Origin: an uncultured Lachnospiraceae bacterium
GTDB taxonomy: Bacteria; Bacillota; Clostridia; Lachnospirales; Lachnospiraceae
DNA length: 64,000 bases
Direction of reading: 5' to 3'
Assembly: GCA_945913255.1 (NCBI GenBank)
Contig: CAMEDC010000005.1
Coordinates: 62,001 to 126,000, forward strand
The notes beneath the pieces were generated by a model, which was not told where the DNA came from, did no database searches, and was given only the letters and a program-made list of their open reading frames with translations. Of this stretch, positions 53,578 to 62,974 are shown piece by piece. Positions within the stretch are counted from its first letter, which is position 1, and each line of letters starts with the position of its first letter. Position numbers and translations under genes: made by a program.

Positions 53578-54852
53578 TTGTATTCCAAAAAAGAAAAACA
53601 AATTGAATTGATAAGTGAATTACTGACACAACAAATGAATCACTGGATGCTTTTCCCACTTGCACTGATTGTACTCGGAGGGACAAGCGAGTATATCGAT
53701 TCCGGAGAACCCGATATCCTGATGTGGAGCATTTGCGGATTTCTGCCGATTCTGACTTTCCTTGTCAGAGCAAAGCTGAAGCATTTCATCCCTTTTCTCA
53801 TCAGTAACCTCTGTATATTGGGACTCACCTTTGCCGTTCCCGCCAATAACATTGTATGCAGAATCCTCTGTGTTGCATGTGGAGTCGGATACTTTATTCA
53901 CACCTTTACAATTCGCTTAAAATCAGATTCCATGTACACAACATCGTTTCCTCCCGCTGTGGGCATCGGGCTATCGGTATTCGGTATCTTTTTTCTCAGA
54001 CAGGTGAGTGACAAACACTGGGAGTCCTATTACACCTATACACTGATTGGGTGTTTTGCTCTTTATTTTGTTATCTACTATATGAATCATTATTTGAATT
54101 TTCTCACCGTAAACGAGAGCAGTTCCGGCTCTATTCCCGCTTCGGAAATGTTTCATTCCGGTATGGGACTTGTCCTGGGCTATACTCTTGCAGGAACAGT
54201 TCTGTTGCTTCTTGCCACAAACGTGACATGGATGGAAACGGTACTTGGGATTCTGAAAAAGGGGCTGATTTCTTTTTTGCGCTTTTTGTTTTCCCTTTTT
54301 CCTTCCGGTAGTGAGCCGGAAAAAATCATATATATGAGAGAACCGGATAATTCGGGAAACGACGAATTTTTCGAACAGCCTGTTGCCGAGCCGGCTCTTT
54401 TCTGGCAGATTTTAGAATTCATATGTATGATTGCATTCTTCTGCCTGATGATTTATGCTGTTATCAGGCTCATTCTTTTTATTGTACGTTTTCTGAGAGA
54501 GCGCTTTGGAATGAACTTCCGGCTAAAATACTGGAATGTACCGGAGAATTCGGCAACAGATATCCGCGAAAAATGTAAAATGGATAAAGACTCTCCTTCC
54601 GATAAAAGCCTTCACCTTTTGCAATTTTTAAGCACCGGGGAACGAATAAGGAAGCTTTACAGGAAGAAGCTTCTTGGTGCATCTGTTGCATTGGTAAAGG
54701 GTGATTCCGAAAAGCTTTCTCTTTATACTGCACGGGAATCAGAAAAAGAGTTGGGGACTCAGGGTATGGCTGCTATTTACGAAAAAGTACGCTATAGCAA
54801 CCATTCCGTCACATCCCGGGATTTAAAAAAAATGAAAGAAGCTTGCAGGTAA
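53578..54852 (+). CDS. Polytopic membrane protein with DUF4129-like C-terminus
   Basis: Multiple TM helices, C-terminal RIRKLYRKKL..AR; downstream of MoxR/DUF58; TTG start after AAAGGAG. Confidence 0.75.
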   Translation: MYSKKEKQIELISELLTQQMNHWMLFPLALIVLGGTSEYIDSGEPDILMWSICGFLPILTFLVRAKLKHFIPFLISNLCILGLTFAVPANNIVCRILCVACGVGYFIHTFTIRLKSDSMYTTSFPPAVGIGLSVFGIFFLRQVSDKHWESYYTYTLIGCFALYFVIYYMNHYLNFLTVNESSSGSIPASEMFHSGMGLVLGYTLAGTVLLLLATNVTWMETVLGILKKGLISFLRFLFSLFPSGSEPEKIIYMREPDNSGNDEFFEQPVAEPALFWQILEFICMIAFFCLMIYAVIRLILFIVRFLRERFGMNFRLKYWNVPENSATDIREKCKMDKDSPSDKSLHLLQFLSTGERIRKLYRKKLLGASVALVKGDSEKLSLYTARESEKELGTQGMAAIYEKVRYSNHSVTSRDLKKMKEACR

Positions 54853-54890
54853 TTTAATTCCAAAAAGAAAGAAATCGAGGTATTCCTTTT

Positions 54891-56777
54891 ATGTATGATA
54901 AACTGGCACTTTCTGACGATATTTTGATGAAAGTTGAAAAACCGGAACGCTATATCGGACATGAAGTCAATTCCGTTGTTAAGGATAAGTCAAAAATAGC
55001 AGTGCGCTTTGCCATGTGCTTTCCGGATGTATATGAAATCGGAATGTCACATCTTGGTATTCAGATTCTCTATGATATGTTTAATGCGCAGGAGGATGTC
55101 TGGTGTGAAAGAGTCTATTCTCCCTGGATTGATTTAGACAAAATCATGAGAGAACAAAACATTCCTCTATTTGCTCTGGAATCTCAGGATCCCATTAAAG
55201 ATTTTGATTTTCTGGGTATTACTATTCAATATGAAATGTGTTATACCAATATTTTACAGATATTGGATCTGGCACAGATTCCTATCAATTCTGCTGACCG
55301 GGGAGAGGAATATCCCATTGTCATCGGCGGAGGTCCCTGTACCTACAATCCGGAGCCCCTGGCAGATTTCTTTGATATCTTTTATATCGGAGAAGGTGAA
55401 ACCCGGTACAGAGAACTGCTTGATTTGTACAAGGAATGCAAAGCATCCGGAGTCGGTCGCATTGAGTTTTTACGCCGTGCGGCGAAGATACCCGGCATGT
55501 ATGTCCCCCGATTTTACAAAGTGACTTATCATACAGACGGCACTATTGAAAGTTTTCTTCCGACAGAGGAAGGAATTCCATCCACGATTACAAAGGAAAT
55601 CGTTATGGATGTAACCGATACCTATTATCCCATGAAACCTGTTGTTCCCTTTATCAAGGTAACTCAGGACAGAGTTGTTTTGGAAATCCAGCGCGGCTGT
55701 ATCCGCGGCTGCAGGTTCTGTCAGGCAGGACAGCTCTATCGTCCAGTTCGGGAGCGCGACGTAGAAACTCTGAAAAGATGGGCTATGGAGATGCTGAAAA
55801 ACACAGGTCATGAGGAAATCTCGTTAAGTTCCTTAAGCTCCAGCGATTACAGCAAACTTCCCGAGCTGATTGATTTTCTGATAGAAGAGTGCAGTAAAAA
55901 ACATATCAATATCTCGCTGCCGTCTCTTCGCATTGACGCTTTTTCACTGGATGTTATGAGCAAAGTACAGGATGTAAAAAAATCCAGTCTTACCTTTGCT
56001 CCGGAGGCAGGCAGCCAGAGACTTCGGAATGTCATCAACAAAGGCTTGACCGAAGAAGTCATTCTGAAAGGTGCCACCCTTGCCTTTGAAGGCGGATGGA
56101 CCAGAGTAAAACTTTATTTCATGCTCGGACTGCCTACTGAAACCGAAGAAGATATCCGTGGAATTGCAGAGCTTTGCAACAAAATTGCGGCCACCTTTTT
56201 TGAGACTGTTCCAAAGGAAAAACGTGTAAATGGAAAGATACAGATTGTTGCCAGCACCTCTTTCTTTGTTCCCAAACCTTTTACTCCTTTTCAGTGGGCT
56301 CCGCAGTGCACCAAGGATGAGTTCATTGAAAAGGCTTACCAGACAAGAAAAGCCATCTCCGAACAACTAAATCAGAAAAGTATCAAATATAACTGGCATG
56401 AGGCAGATGCCAGCGTTTTGGAGGGTGTTCTTGCCAGAGGCGACAGGAGACTCTGTGAAGTAATCCGCCGTGTATACGAAAAAGGCTGCTTCTATGATGC
56501 TTGGAGTGAATATTACGACAACGAAAAATGGATGGAAACAATCGAAGAATGCGGGCTTTCCACAGATTTCTATACCCACAGAGAACGCAGCACAGATGAA
56601 ATTCTTCCCTGGGATTTCATTGATTGCGGTGTTACAAAGGAATTCTTAAAGCGAGAATGGGAAAAGGCAAAAAGGGAAGAAATCTCTGAGAATTGTAAAC
56701 TGAAATGTCAGGGCTGCGGAGCTGCCAGATTCGGTGGCGGCATCTGCTTTGAGCCAAGGACGATAGAAATAGAATAA
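54891..56777 (+). CDS. TIGR03960-type B12-binding radical SAM protein
   Basis: EIQRGCIRGCRFCQAGQLYRPVRER, SLSSSDYS, LMLGLPTE-like FMLGLPTETEED. Confidence 0.94.
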   Translation: MYDKLALSDDILMKVEKPERYIGHEVNSVVKDKSKIAVRFAMCFPDVYEIGMSHLGIQILYDMFNAQEDVWCERVYSPWIDLDKIMREQNIPLFALESQDPIKDFDFLGITIQYEMCYTNILQILDLAQIPINSADRGEEYPIVIGGGPCTYNPEPLADFFDIFYIGEGETRYRELLDLYKECKASGVGRIEFLRRAAKIPGMYVPRFYKVTYHTDGTIESFLPTEEGIPSTITKEIVMDVTDTYYPMKPVVPFIKVTQDRVVLEIQRGCIRGCRFCQAGQLYRPVRERDVETLKRWAMEMLKNTGHEEISLSSLSSSDYSKLPELIDFLIEECSKKHINISLPSLRIDAFSLDVMSKVQDVKKSSLTFAPEAGSQRLRNVINKGLTEEVILKGATLAFEGGWTRVKLYFMLGLPTETEEDIRGIAELCNKIAATFFETVPKEKRVNGKIQIVASTSFFVPKPFTPFQWAPQCTKDEFIEKAYQTRKAISEQLNQKSIKYNWHEADASVLEGVLARGDRRLCEVIRRVYEKGCFYDAWSEYYDNEKWMETIEECGLSTDFYTHRERSTDEILPWDFIDCGVTKEFLKREWEKAKREEISENCKLKCQGCGAARFGGGICFEPRTIEIE

Positions 56778-56790
56778 GAGGGAAAAAATT

Positions 56791-57552
56791 ATGAAGCTCC
56801 GTATTAAATTTAGAAAATATGGTCCGATTCGCTTTATCGGTCATCTTGATGTCATGCGCTTTTTCCAAAAAGCGATTCGAAGAGCACAGATTGATATAGC
56901 ATATACCGGTGGCTACAGTCCTCATCAAATCATGACTTTTGCAGCGCCTCTGGGAGTCGGAATGACAAGCAATGGTGAGTATATGGATATTGAAGTACAT
57001 TCCATCACTTCATGCGCAGATGTAAAGGAAAAGTTGAATCAGGCAAGTGTTCCCGGAATTGAAATCGTCTCCGTCAAAATCCTGCCTGAAAATGCCGGGA
57101 ATGCCATGGCAAGCGTAGCCGCCGCTTCCTATACGGTTCGTTTTCGTGAGGGAAGAGAGCCGAAGTGCGACATTGCTTCCGAGTTAAAGAATTTTCTTTC
57201 CAGAGAATCCATACGGGTCACAAAGGAAACAAAAAAGGGATGCAGGGAACTGGATTTAAAAGAAGGGATTTATCAACTTTTCTGGGAAGATAACGCTTTT
57301 TATATGCTTCTGTGTGCCTCCAGTGCCGGAAATATCAAACCAGTTCAGGTTGTAGATGCATTGCTTGCTCAGTCCGGTGAAACCTTACAGGAGAATGCCC
57401 TTCTGATTACGAGGGAAGATGTCTTTACCAGCATAGTTCAGACGGAAGCGGGGGCAACAGACACCTTAGTGAATAAATCGCTGCATTTGGTATCACTGGA
57501 TGAAATCGGCAGTGAAAAAATACCTTCTACGGAGAATCCCTATGAGTCGTAA
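56791..57552 (+). CDS. TIGR03936/DUF2344 radical SAM-associated protein
   Basis: RIKFRKYGPIRFIGHLDVMRFFQKAIRRAQI, GYSPHQIMTFAAPLGVGMTS. Confidence 0.93.
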   Translation: MKLRIKFRKYGPIRFIGHLDVMRFFQKAIRRAQIDIAYTGGYSPHQIMTFAAPLGVGMTSNGEYMDIEVHSITSCADVKEKLNQASVPGIEIVSVKILPENAGNAMASVAAASYTVRFREGREPKCDIASELKNFLSRESIRVTKETKKGCRELDLKEGIYQLFWEDNAFYMLLCASSAGNIKPVQVVDALLAQSGETLQENALLITREDVFTSIVQTEAGATDTLVNKSLHLVSLDEIGSEKIPSTENPYES

Positions 57553-58888
57553 CATACCTGATAAAAATTCAGTTTCCATATCACCGGAAGAGAGCAGCTT
57601 GCGTGATACCGCAGCCGGAAAGCTGCTCTTTACCTGCTACCATGATAAGCAATGTATCATGCTTCTAGACGATGGACGACTGAAAACTGTTTCTTTTCCG
57701 GAAGAAGCAAACAGTAAAATCGGTGCAATTTATATTGGTAAAGTAAAAAATATCTCACAAAATATCAATGCTGCCTTTGTGGAAATAGCAGACAGTGAAA
57801 TCTGTTTTCTTCCTTTAAAAGATGCGACAGCGCCATTTCTTTTGAACCGCAGTTTCGATGGTCGCATTCTTGCCGGTGACGAGATTCTCGTGCAGATAGT
57901 CAGAGATGCACAAAAGACGAAACAGGCTTCCGTAACGGCACGTATTTCGCTATCCAACGATTATTTTGCTCTGGAGCTTGGGTTTGACCGCATCCTTTAT
58001 TCTTCCCGGCTTGACAAAGCAAAGCGCACTCATATTGCAAACTTACTGCAAGACTGCGGCATAGAAGAAAAAGCAACATATTTAAATCAGAATGCATTGA
58101 GAAACCGGGAGGAACACCAAACTACAAACGAAGCTTTCTCGGGAAATATCAATGTTCCTCCAATTGGCATGATTGTAAGGACAAAAGCAGGAGAATTTAC
58201 AGATGCTTCCGAACTGTCTTCCAAGTTCCATGCGCTTTCTGATATTTTTATAGATTTATTGCATAAAGCGCTGTACCGAAAATGTTTCAGTCTACTGAAG
58301 GAAGCACCCGAACCCTTTGAATACGTTTTCAATCATCTCATTTACACCAATGAATATAATGAAATTGTCACCGACAATCCGGAAACCTATTCAAAACTGA
58401 TCAAGTATACCCGGGAACACATGCCGGATAAAAAAGTTCGCCTCTATACAGACAACACTTTATCCTTACAAAATCTTTATTCGATCCCTTCTAAGATGGA
58501 GATGGCTCTGAACGAGCGTGTGTGGCTCAAATCGGGCGGTTATCTGGTAGTTCAACCAACGGAAGCCTTAACAGTTATCGACGTAAATTCAGGCAAATAC
58601 GAAGCCAGGAAGGGCTTCGAAGAAACTGCTCTGAAAATAAACCTGGAAGCAGCGGAAGAAATCGCCTTACAGCTCAGATTACGAAACCTTTCCGGTATCA
58701 TTATTGTGGATTTTATCAATATGAAAGAAGATGACTCCCGTGAAAAACTGCTGGCATTCCTGAAATCAGCTGTAATAAAAGACCGATTACAGACAGAGGT
58801 GGTAGACATGACACCGCTTGGCCTGGTTGAATTGACACGAAAAAAGGAGAGTAAGCCACTTTATGAGCAGGTAAAGGGGGTAAGATAA
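57542..58888 (+). CDS. Ribonuclease E/G family protein
   Basis: IGAIYIGKVKNISQNINAAFVEI, GGYLVVQPTEALTVIDVNSGKY, GLVELTRKK. Confidence 0.94.
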   Translation: MSRNIPDKNSVSISPEESSLRDTAAGKLLFTCYHDKQCIMLLDDGRLKTVSFPEEANSKIGAIYIGKVKNISQNINAAFVEIADSEICFLPLKDATAPFLLNRSFDGRILAGDEILVQIVRDAQKTKQASVTARISLSNDYFALELGFDRILYSSRLDKAKRTHIANLLQDCGIEEKATYLNQNALRNREEHQTTNEAFSGNINVPPIGMIVRTKAGEFTDASELSSKFHALSDIFIDLLHKALYRKCFSLLKEAPEPFEYVFNHLIYTNEYNEIVTDNPETYSKLIKYTREHMPDKKVRLYTDNTLSLQNLYSIPSKMEMALNERVWLKSGGYLVVQPTEALTVIDVNSGKYEARKGFEETALKINLEAAEEIALQLRLRNLSGIIIVDFINMKEDDSREKLLAFLKSAVIKDRLQTEVVDMTPLGLVELTRKKESKPLYEQVKGVR

Positions 58889-58890
58889 TA

Positions 58891-59448
58891 ATGATGGAAT
58901 TTTTACAGTTTGAAAAGATAAAAGACGGAAAATATCTAAAGAACTATGAAATCACTTATCGCAATAAAACGGGCAAGGAAAAGAAATACGAAATTGTCAG
59001 CAGAAGAGAGTTAGCGAGTATTGAGGATGTAGGTGCAAACCCCAGCGGGGTTTCCATCGTTGCTACCTGCAGGGGGAAAATGCTTCTTTTACACGAATTT
59101 CGAATGGGTGTCAACAGAAGTATCTATAATCTCTGCGCCGGTATGATTGAACCGGATGAAACAATCGAACATTGTATCGCAAGAGAGCTCTACGAAGAAA
59201 CCGGATTAAGAGTAAAAGAAATCAAAAAAATTCTTCCTCCTTCTTTCTCCGCGGTTGCAATTTCCGATACTACTACTTATATTGCTTTTGTGGAAGCGGA
59301 AGGAGAATTTTCTGATCACACTTCTGAAAACGAACAAATTGAAGCTGGTTTTTATACTCCGGAAGAAATTCTCTCACTGATTGAAACAGAACCGTTCAGT
59401 TCCAGAGCCCAATTGGCCGCATATTTCTTTGCCTGCGGCACACTTTGA
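58891..59448 (+). CDS. NUDIX hydrolase (ADP-ribose pyrophosphatase-like)
   Basis: CAGMIEPDETIEHCIARELYEETGLRV NUDIX box. Confidence 0.93.
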   Translation: MMEFLQFEKIKDGKYLKNYEITYRNKTGKEKKYEIVSRRELASIEDVGANPSGVSIVATCRGKMLLLHEFRMGVNRSIYNLCAGMIEPDETIEHCIARELYEETGLRVKEIKKILPPSFSAVAISDTTTYIAFVEAEGEFSDHTSENEQIEAGFYTPEEILSLIETEPFSSRAQLAAYFFACGTL

Positions 59449-59463
59449 GAAGCACAGAAGTAT

Positions 59464-59509
59464 AGAGCCAACTATGCGCAAAACCATAGTTTAACGAATA
59501 GTTGGCTCT
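59464..59509. repeat. Perfect 12-bp inverted repeat in a convergent intergenic region
   Basis: AGAGCCAACTAT (59464-59475) / ATAGTTGGCTCT (59498-59509), loop 22 nt. Confidence 0.8.
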
Positions 59510-59527
59510 GGAATTACTTCTTTACAG

Positions 59528-60001
59528 TCAGTTATCAGCATCTTTCTGATTCTTAAGAATTTCAGCAGAATCCAGGATTATAGTAAATGGTCCGTCATTC
59601 AGTAACTGAACCTTCATATCCGCTCCGAAAACACCTTCCTGAACCACGGAGATTTCCTGTCTACATTTTTCAATGATATATTGATATAACGCATTTGCCA
59701 TTTCCGGTGCACCGGCATTGACAAAGGATGGGCGATTTCCTTTTTTGCAATCAGCATATAAAGTAAATTGTGAAACCAAAAGCAGCTGTCCGTTCACCGA
59801 ATGAATATCTAAATTTATTTTGTCATTTTCGTCTTCAAAAATTCTCAGTCCTATCAGCTTTTTAACCATCTTATCCGCAATTTCGCAGGTATCTGTTGCA
59901 CTGATACCAATAAGCACCAGAAATCCTTTACCGATTTGTCCGACTATCTTTTTATCAACAGTAACGCTTGCCTGTGTTACTCTTTGTACAACAAATTTCA
60001 T
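59528..60001 (-). CDS. dtd: D-aminoacyl-tRNA deacylase
   Basis: MKFVVQRVTQASVTVDKKIVGQIGKGFLVLIGI, VSQFTLYADCKKGNRPSFVNA. Confidence 0.96.
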   Translation of the reverse strand: MKFVVQRVTQASVTVDKKIVGQIGKGFLVLIGISATDTCEIADKMVKKLIGLRIFEDENDKINLDIHSVNGQLLLVSQFTLYADCKKGNRPSFVNAGAPEMANALYQYIIEKCRQEISVVQEGVFGADMKVQLLNDGPFTIILDSAEILKNQKDADN

Positions 60002-61344
60002 TTCTGTTCCTTTCCATCCTCTTCTGCTTTTTCGAACGTACTTTCTTTTATTTTAGCAACTTTTCGTTTCCCGCCCGGTTGCTTAGCTTCTTCAGGAATA
60101 TTATGAAACCCTTCGGTATCAACAAATTCAAGCCGTTCATATTTTTTTGATTCTACAGGCATATCCTTCTTTTGCAACATACTATTAATAACAGACTTAA
60201 CGGCTGCATAAATAACAGCGAAGAATGGTACACCAATAATCATTCCAACTACTCCAAACAAACCGCCGAACAAAGTAATTGCAAATATAACCCAGAATCC
60301 TGAAAGTCCTGTGGAATTTCCCAAAATTTTAGGGCCAAGGAAATTTCCGTCAAATTGTTGCAGAATCAGTATAAAAATAACAAAGTACAGACAATTCAGC
60401 GGATGAATCGGATCTACAATAAATATCAGTATCGTACTCGGAATAGCACCCAGATAAGGTCCGAAAAATGGTATGATATTGGTTACTCCGATAACGACAC
60501 TCACCAATGCGGCGTAAGGAGTATGCATTATTGTTGTACCGATAAAACATAAGATACCAATAATAATGGAATCAACAATCTTTCCTCCAAGAAATCCGAT
60601 AAATGTCTTATGTGTAAATCTGAAATTCCGAATCACAGTGTTTGCCGTATCCTGTTCGAATATGGCATAAGCCATTTTTTTTGCCTGCCCGGCGAACTTC
60701 TCTTTACTGGACAGAACATAAATGGAAATAATGAAGCCGATAATAAAATCCCATAAAAATCCAAAAACGCTGATAACACTCAACGATACTGTCTTTATCA
60801 GCTGTATCGTATTCGGCAGAAAATCATTTAACCATTTCTCCAGTTCATTTGAATATTTATTAACCGTTTTGACGATATAGTCGCCAAATTCAGGATTAAC
60901 CTCCAGTGATTTGTTTAACCATTTTGTGAAATTACCGATATAGGTATCAAAGTTAAAGATTATATTCTGAACACTCGGTACAATCTGAGACAGCAGCATA
61001 TAAAACAAAAGATATATTAAGGCGATAAACAGGCATGCAGTTGTCAGTATACCGATTCCTCGTAATACCGTATTTCTTCTCTTCGATTCCTTTATCCGGC
61101 ATTTTTCACATAAAGGGTACAGTATTTTCCTCTCCGCAAAATTTAGTATGGGAGTCAGAAGATATGCAATTGCAAATCCCCATACAACAGGCATCAGAAT
61201 ATCTGTAATCACTTTTATTCCCGATTTTATATTGGAACTGTGAAACATGAAATAGTAAAAAAGTATACTGGCAGCTACTACCAGAAAGGCTGTAAGTCCC
61301 CATCGAAAATATTTATTATTTATCTTGAATTTCATACCCGCCAT
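59998..61344 (-). CDS. AI-2E family transporter
   Basis: Polytopic; GVTNIIPFFGPYLGAIPSTIL, LGPKILGNSTGLSGFWVIFAITLFGGLFGVVGMIIGVP. Confidence 0.93.
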   Translation of the reverse strand: MAGMKFKINNKYFRWGLTAFLVVAASILFYYFMFHSSNIKSGIKVITDILMPVVWGFAIAYLLTPILNFAERKILYPLCEKCRIKESKRRNTVLRGIGILTTACLFIALIYLLFYMLLSQIVPSVQNIIFNFDTYIGNFTKWLNKSLEVNPEFGDYIVKTVNKYSNELEKWLNDFLPNTIQLIKTVSLSVISVFGFLWDFIIGFIISIYVLSSKEKFAGQAKKMAYAIFEQDTANTVIRNFRFTHKTFIGFLGGKIVDSIIIGILCFIGTTIMHTPYAALVSVVIGVTNIIPFFGPYLGAIPSTILIFIVDPIHPLNCLYFVIFILILQQFDGNFLGPKILGNSTGLSGFWVIFAITLFGGLFGVVGMIIGVPFFAVIYAAVKSVINSMLQKKDMPVESKKYERLEFVDTEGFHNIPEEAKQPGGKRKVAKIKESTFEKAEEDGKEQK

Positions 61345-61424
61345 TTCCCCTTCTTTGGTAATGATATATTTCTATAATACTCTTTATCCGCAAATCCCAC
61401 AAGCTGATTTTATTCTAATTCTTT

Positions 61425-61447
61425 TTCAGAAAACTTCGTTTTCTGAA
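61425..61447. repeat. 10-bp stem hairpin downstream of rubrerythrin
   Basis: TTCAGAAAAC-TTC-GTTTTCTGAA, no clear T-tract on the minus strand. Confidence 0.6.
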
Positions 61448-61449
61448 AT

Positions 61450-62055
61450 CTATTTTCTCATGTATTCATACGGAGTCAATTCAAATCGAATAAAATATCC
61501 TCGCTCATGATGGCAAACCGGGCATAGAATCGGTGCCTGGGTTCCCTTATATACAAATCCGCAGTTTAAGCACATCCACTCCTCTTCCGTTTCTGAAATA
61601 AACAGCTTTCCTTCCTTTATAAGCTCAGCATACTTACCAAATCGATCACCATGCATTTTTTCAATCTCCGCAATCTGCAGAAAGGAAGACGCAATCCGTT
61701 CAAACCCTTCCTTTTTTGCTGTCTCACCAAAAGCTTTATAAACGGAGTCATGTTCTTCATACTCATTATGCTGTGCCATAAGCAAAAGTTCTTCCATATC
61801 GTCTGTAATATCTACGGGGTAACCGCCATCAATAAAAATATTACTTCCAGCCATTTCACACAGATGATGATAGAATATTTCTGCATGCTCCTTTTCCTGC
61901 GAAGCTGTAAAACCGAATATAGCGCTGATGACAGGCAATCCATTTTTCTCTGCCTGCGAGGCGGCAAAAGTATATCGATTTCTGGCCTGACTCTCTCCTG
62001 CAAAAGCTCTCATCAAATTTTCCTTAGTCACACTTTCTGCAAATTTTACTGCCAT
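61450..62055 (-). CDS. Rubrerythrin-family protein
   Basis: NLMRAFAGESQARNRYTFAASQAEK, FTASQEKEHAEIFY, C-terminal rubredoxin-like CLNCGFVYKG..CPVCHH. Confidence 0.94.
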   Translation of the reverse strand: MAVKFAESVTKENLMRAFAGESQARNRYTFAASQAEKNGLPVISAIFGFTASQEKEHAEIFYHHLCEMAGSNIFIDGGYPVDITDDMEELLLMAQHNEYEEHDSVYKAFGETAKKEGFERIASSFLQIAEIEKMHGDRFGKYAELIKEGKLFISETEEEWMCLNCGFVYKGTQAPILCPVCHHERGYFIRFELTPYEYMRK

Positions 62056-62158
62056 TTTGTCACTCCTTCATATATAATTATTTGTGTTATTCAGTATACC
62101 CTCTTATATTTGAAATATAATAAATATATGCCTTGCTTTTTATAATAATTCTCTCTGT

Positions 62159-62187
62159 TTGCACTCAAAAAAGAATCGTGATATGAT
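62159..62187 (+). promoter_or_regulatory. Putative sigma-A promoter of the TtcA-like gene
   Basis: TTGCAC - 17 nt - TATGAT. Confidence 0.65.
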
Positions 62188-62233
62188 AGAATTATAAAAT
62201 TTTCAACAAATTATTTTGAAAATGGAGAGTGTT

Positions 62234-62974
62234 ATGAATCTGCAACATGTATTAAGCTATGTCCGCAAAGCAGTTGATGATTATCATATGATTGAAGAAG
62301 GAGACAAAATAGCCATAGGCATATCAGGCGGGAAAGACAGCCTTACGCTTCTCTATGCACTGCATGGTTTGAAACGCTTTTACCCGAAACATTTTGAAAT
62401 TCACGCTGTAACTGTTGATCTTGGTTGGGACAACCTTAATCTTGATAGAATTATTGAACTATGTAAAGAACTGAATGTAGAATATACTATCGTAAAAACA
62501 GATATTGCTCAAATTGTATTTGAAGAACGAAAAGAAGAAAACCCCTGCTCGCTCTGTGCGAAAATGAGAAAAGGAGCATTAAATCAAGCTATTAAGGAAG
62601 TCGGCTGCAACAAAATAGCCTATGCCCATCATAAAGATGATGTTGTGGAAACGATGTTAATGTCACTCATTTTTGAAGGTCGTTTTCATACCTTCTCTCC
62701 CGTCACCTATCTGGACCGGACACAATTGACCGTTATCCGTCCTCTCATGTATATGAATGAGGCAGATGTCATCGGCTTTGTAAATAAATATAATGTTCCT
62801 GTTGTAAAAAGTCCCTGTCCTGCTGATGGGCATACCAAAAGGGAATATGTAAAAAATCTACTTCGACAGATAAATCGGGATAATCCCGGTGTCAAAGAGC
62901 GTATGTTTACTGCGATTCAAAACGGAAATATGAAAGGTTGGTCGGAATACATTGGCTGTAATGAAGCAAAATAA
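62234..62974 (+). CDS. TtcA/TilS-family tRNA thiolation-type ATPase
   Basis: IGISGGKDSLTLLYAL PP-loop, PCSLCAKMRKGAL, YAHHKDDVVETMLMSLIFEGR. Confidence 0.93.
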   Translation: MNLQHVLSYVRKAVDDYHMIEEGDKIAIGISGGKDSLTLLYALHGLKRFYPKHFEIHAVTVDLGWDNLNLDRIIELCKELNVEYTIVKTDIAQIVFEERKEENPCSLCAKMRKGALNQAIKEVGCNKIAYAHHKDDVVETMLMSLIFEGRFHTFSPVTYLDRTQLTVIRPLMYMNEADVIGFVNKYNVPVVKSPCPADGHTKREYVKNLLRQINRDNPGVKERMFTAIQNGNMKGWSEYIGCNEAK

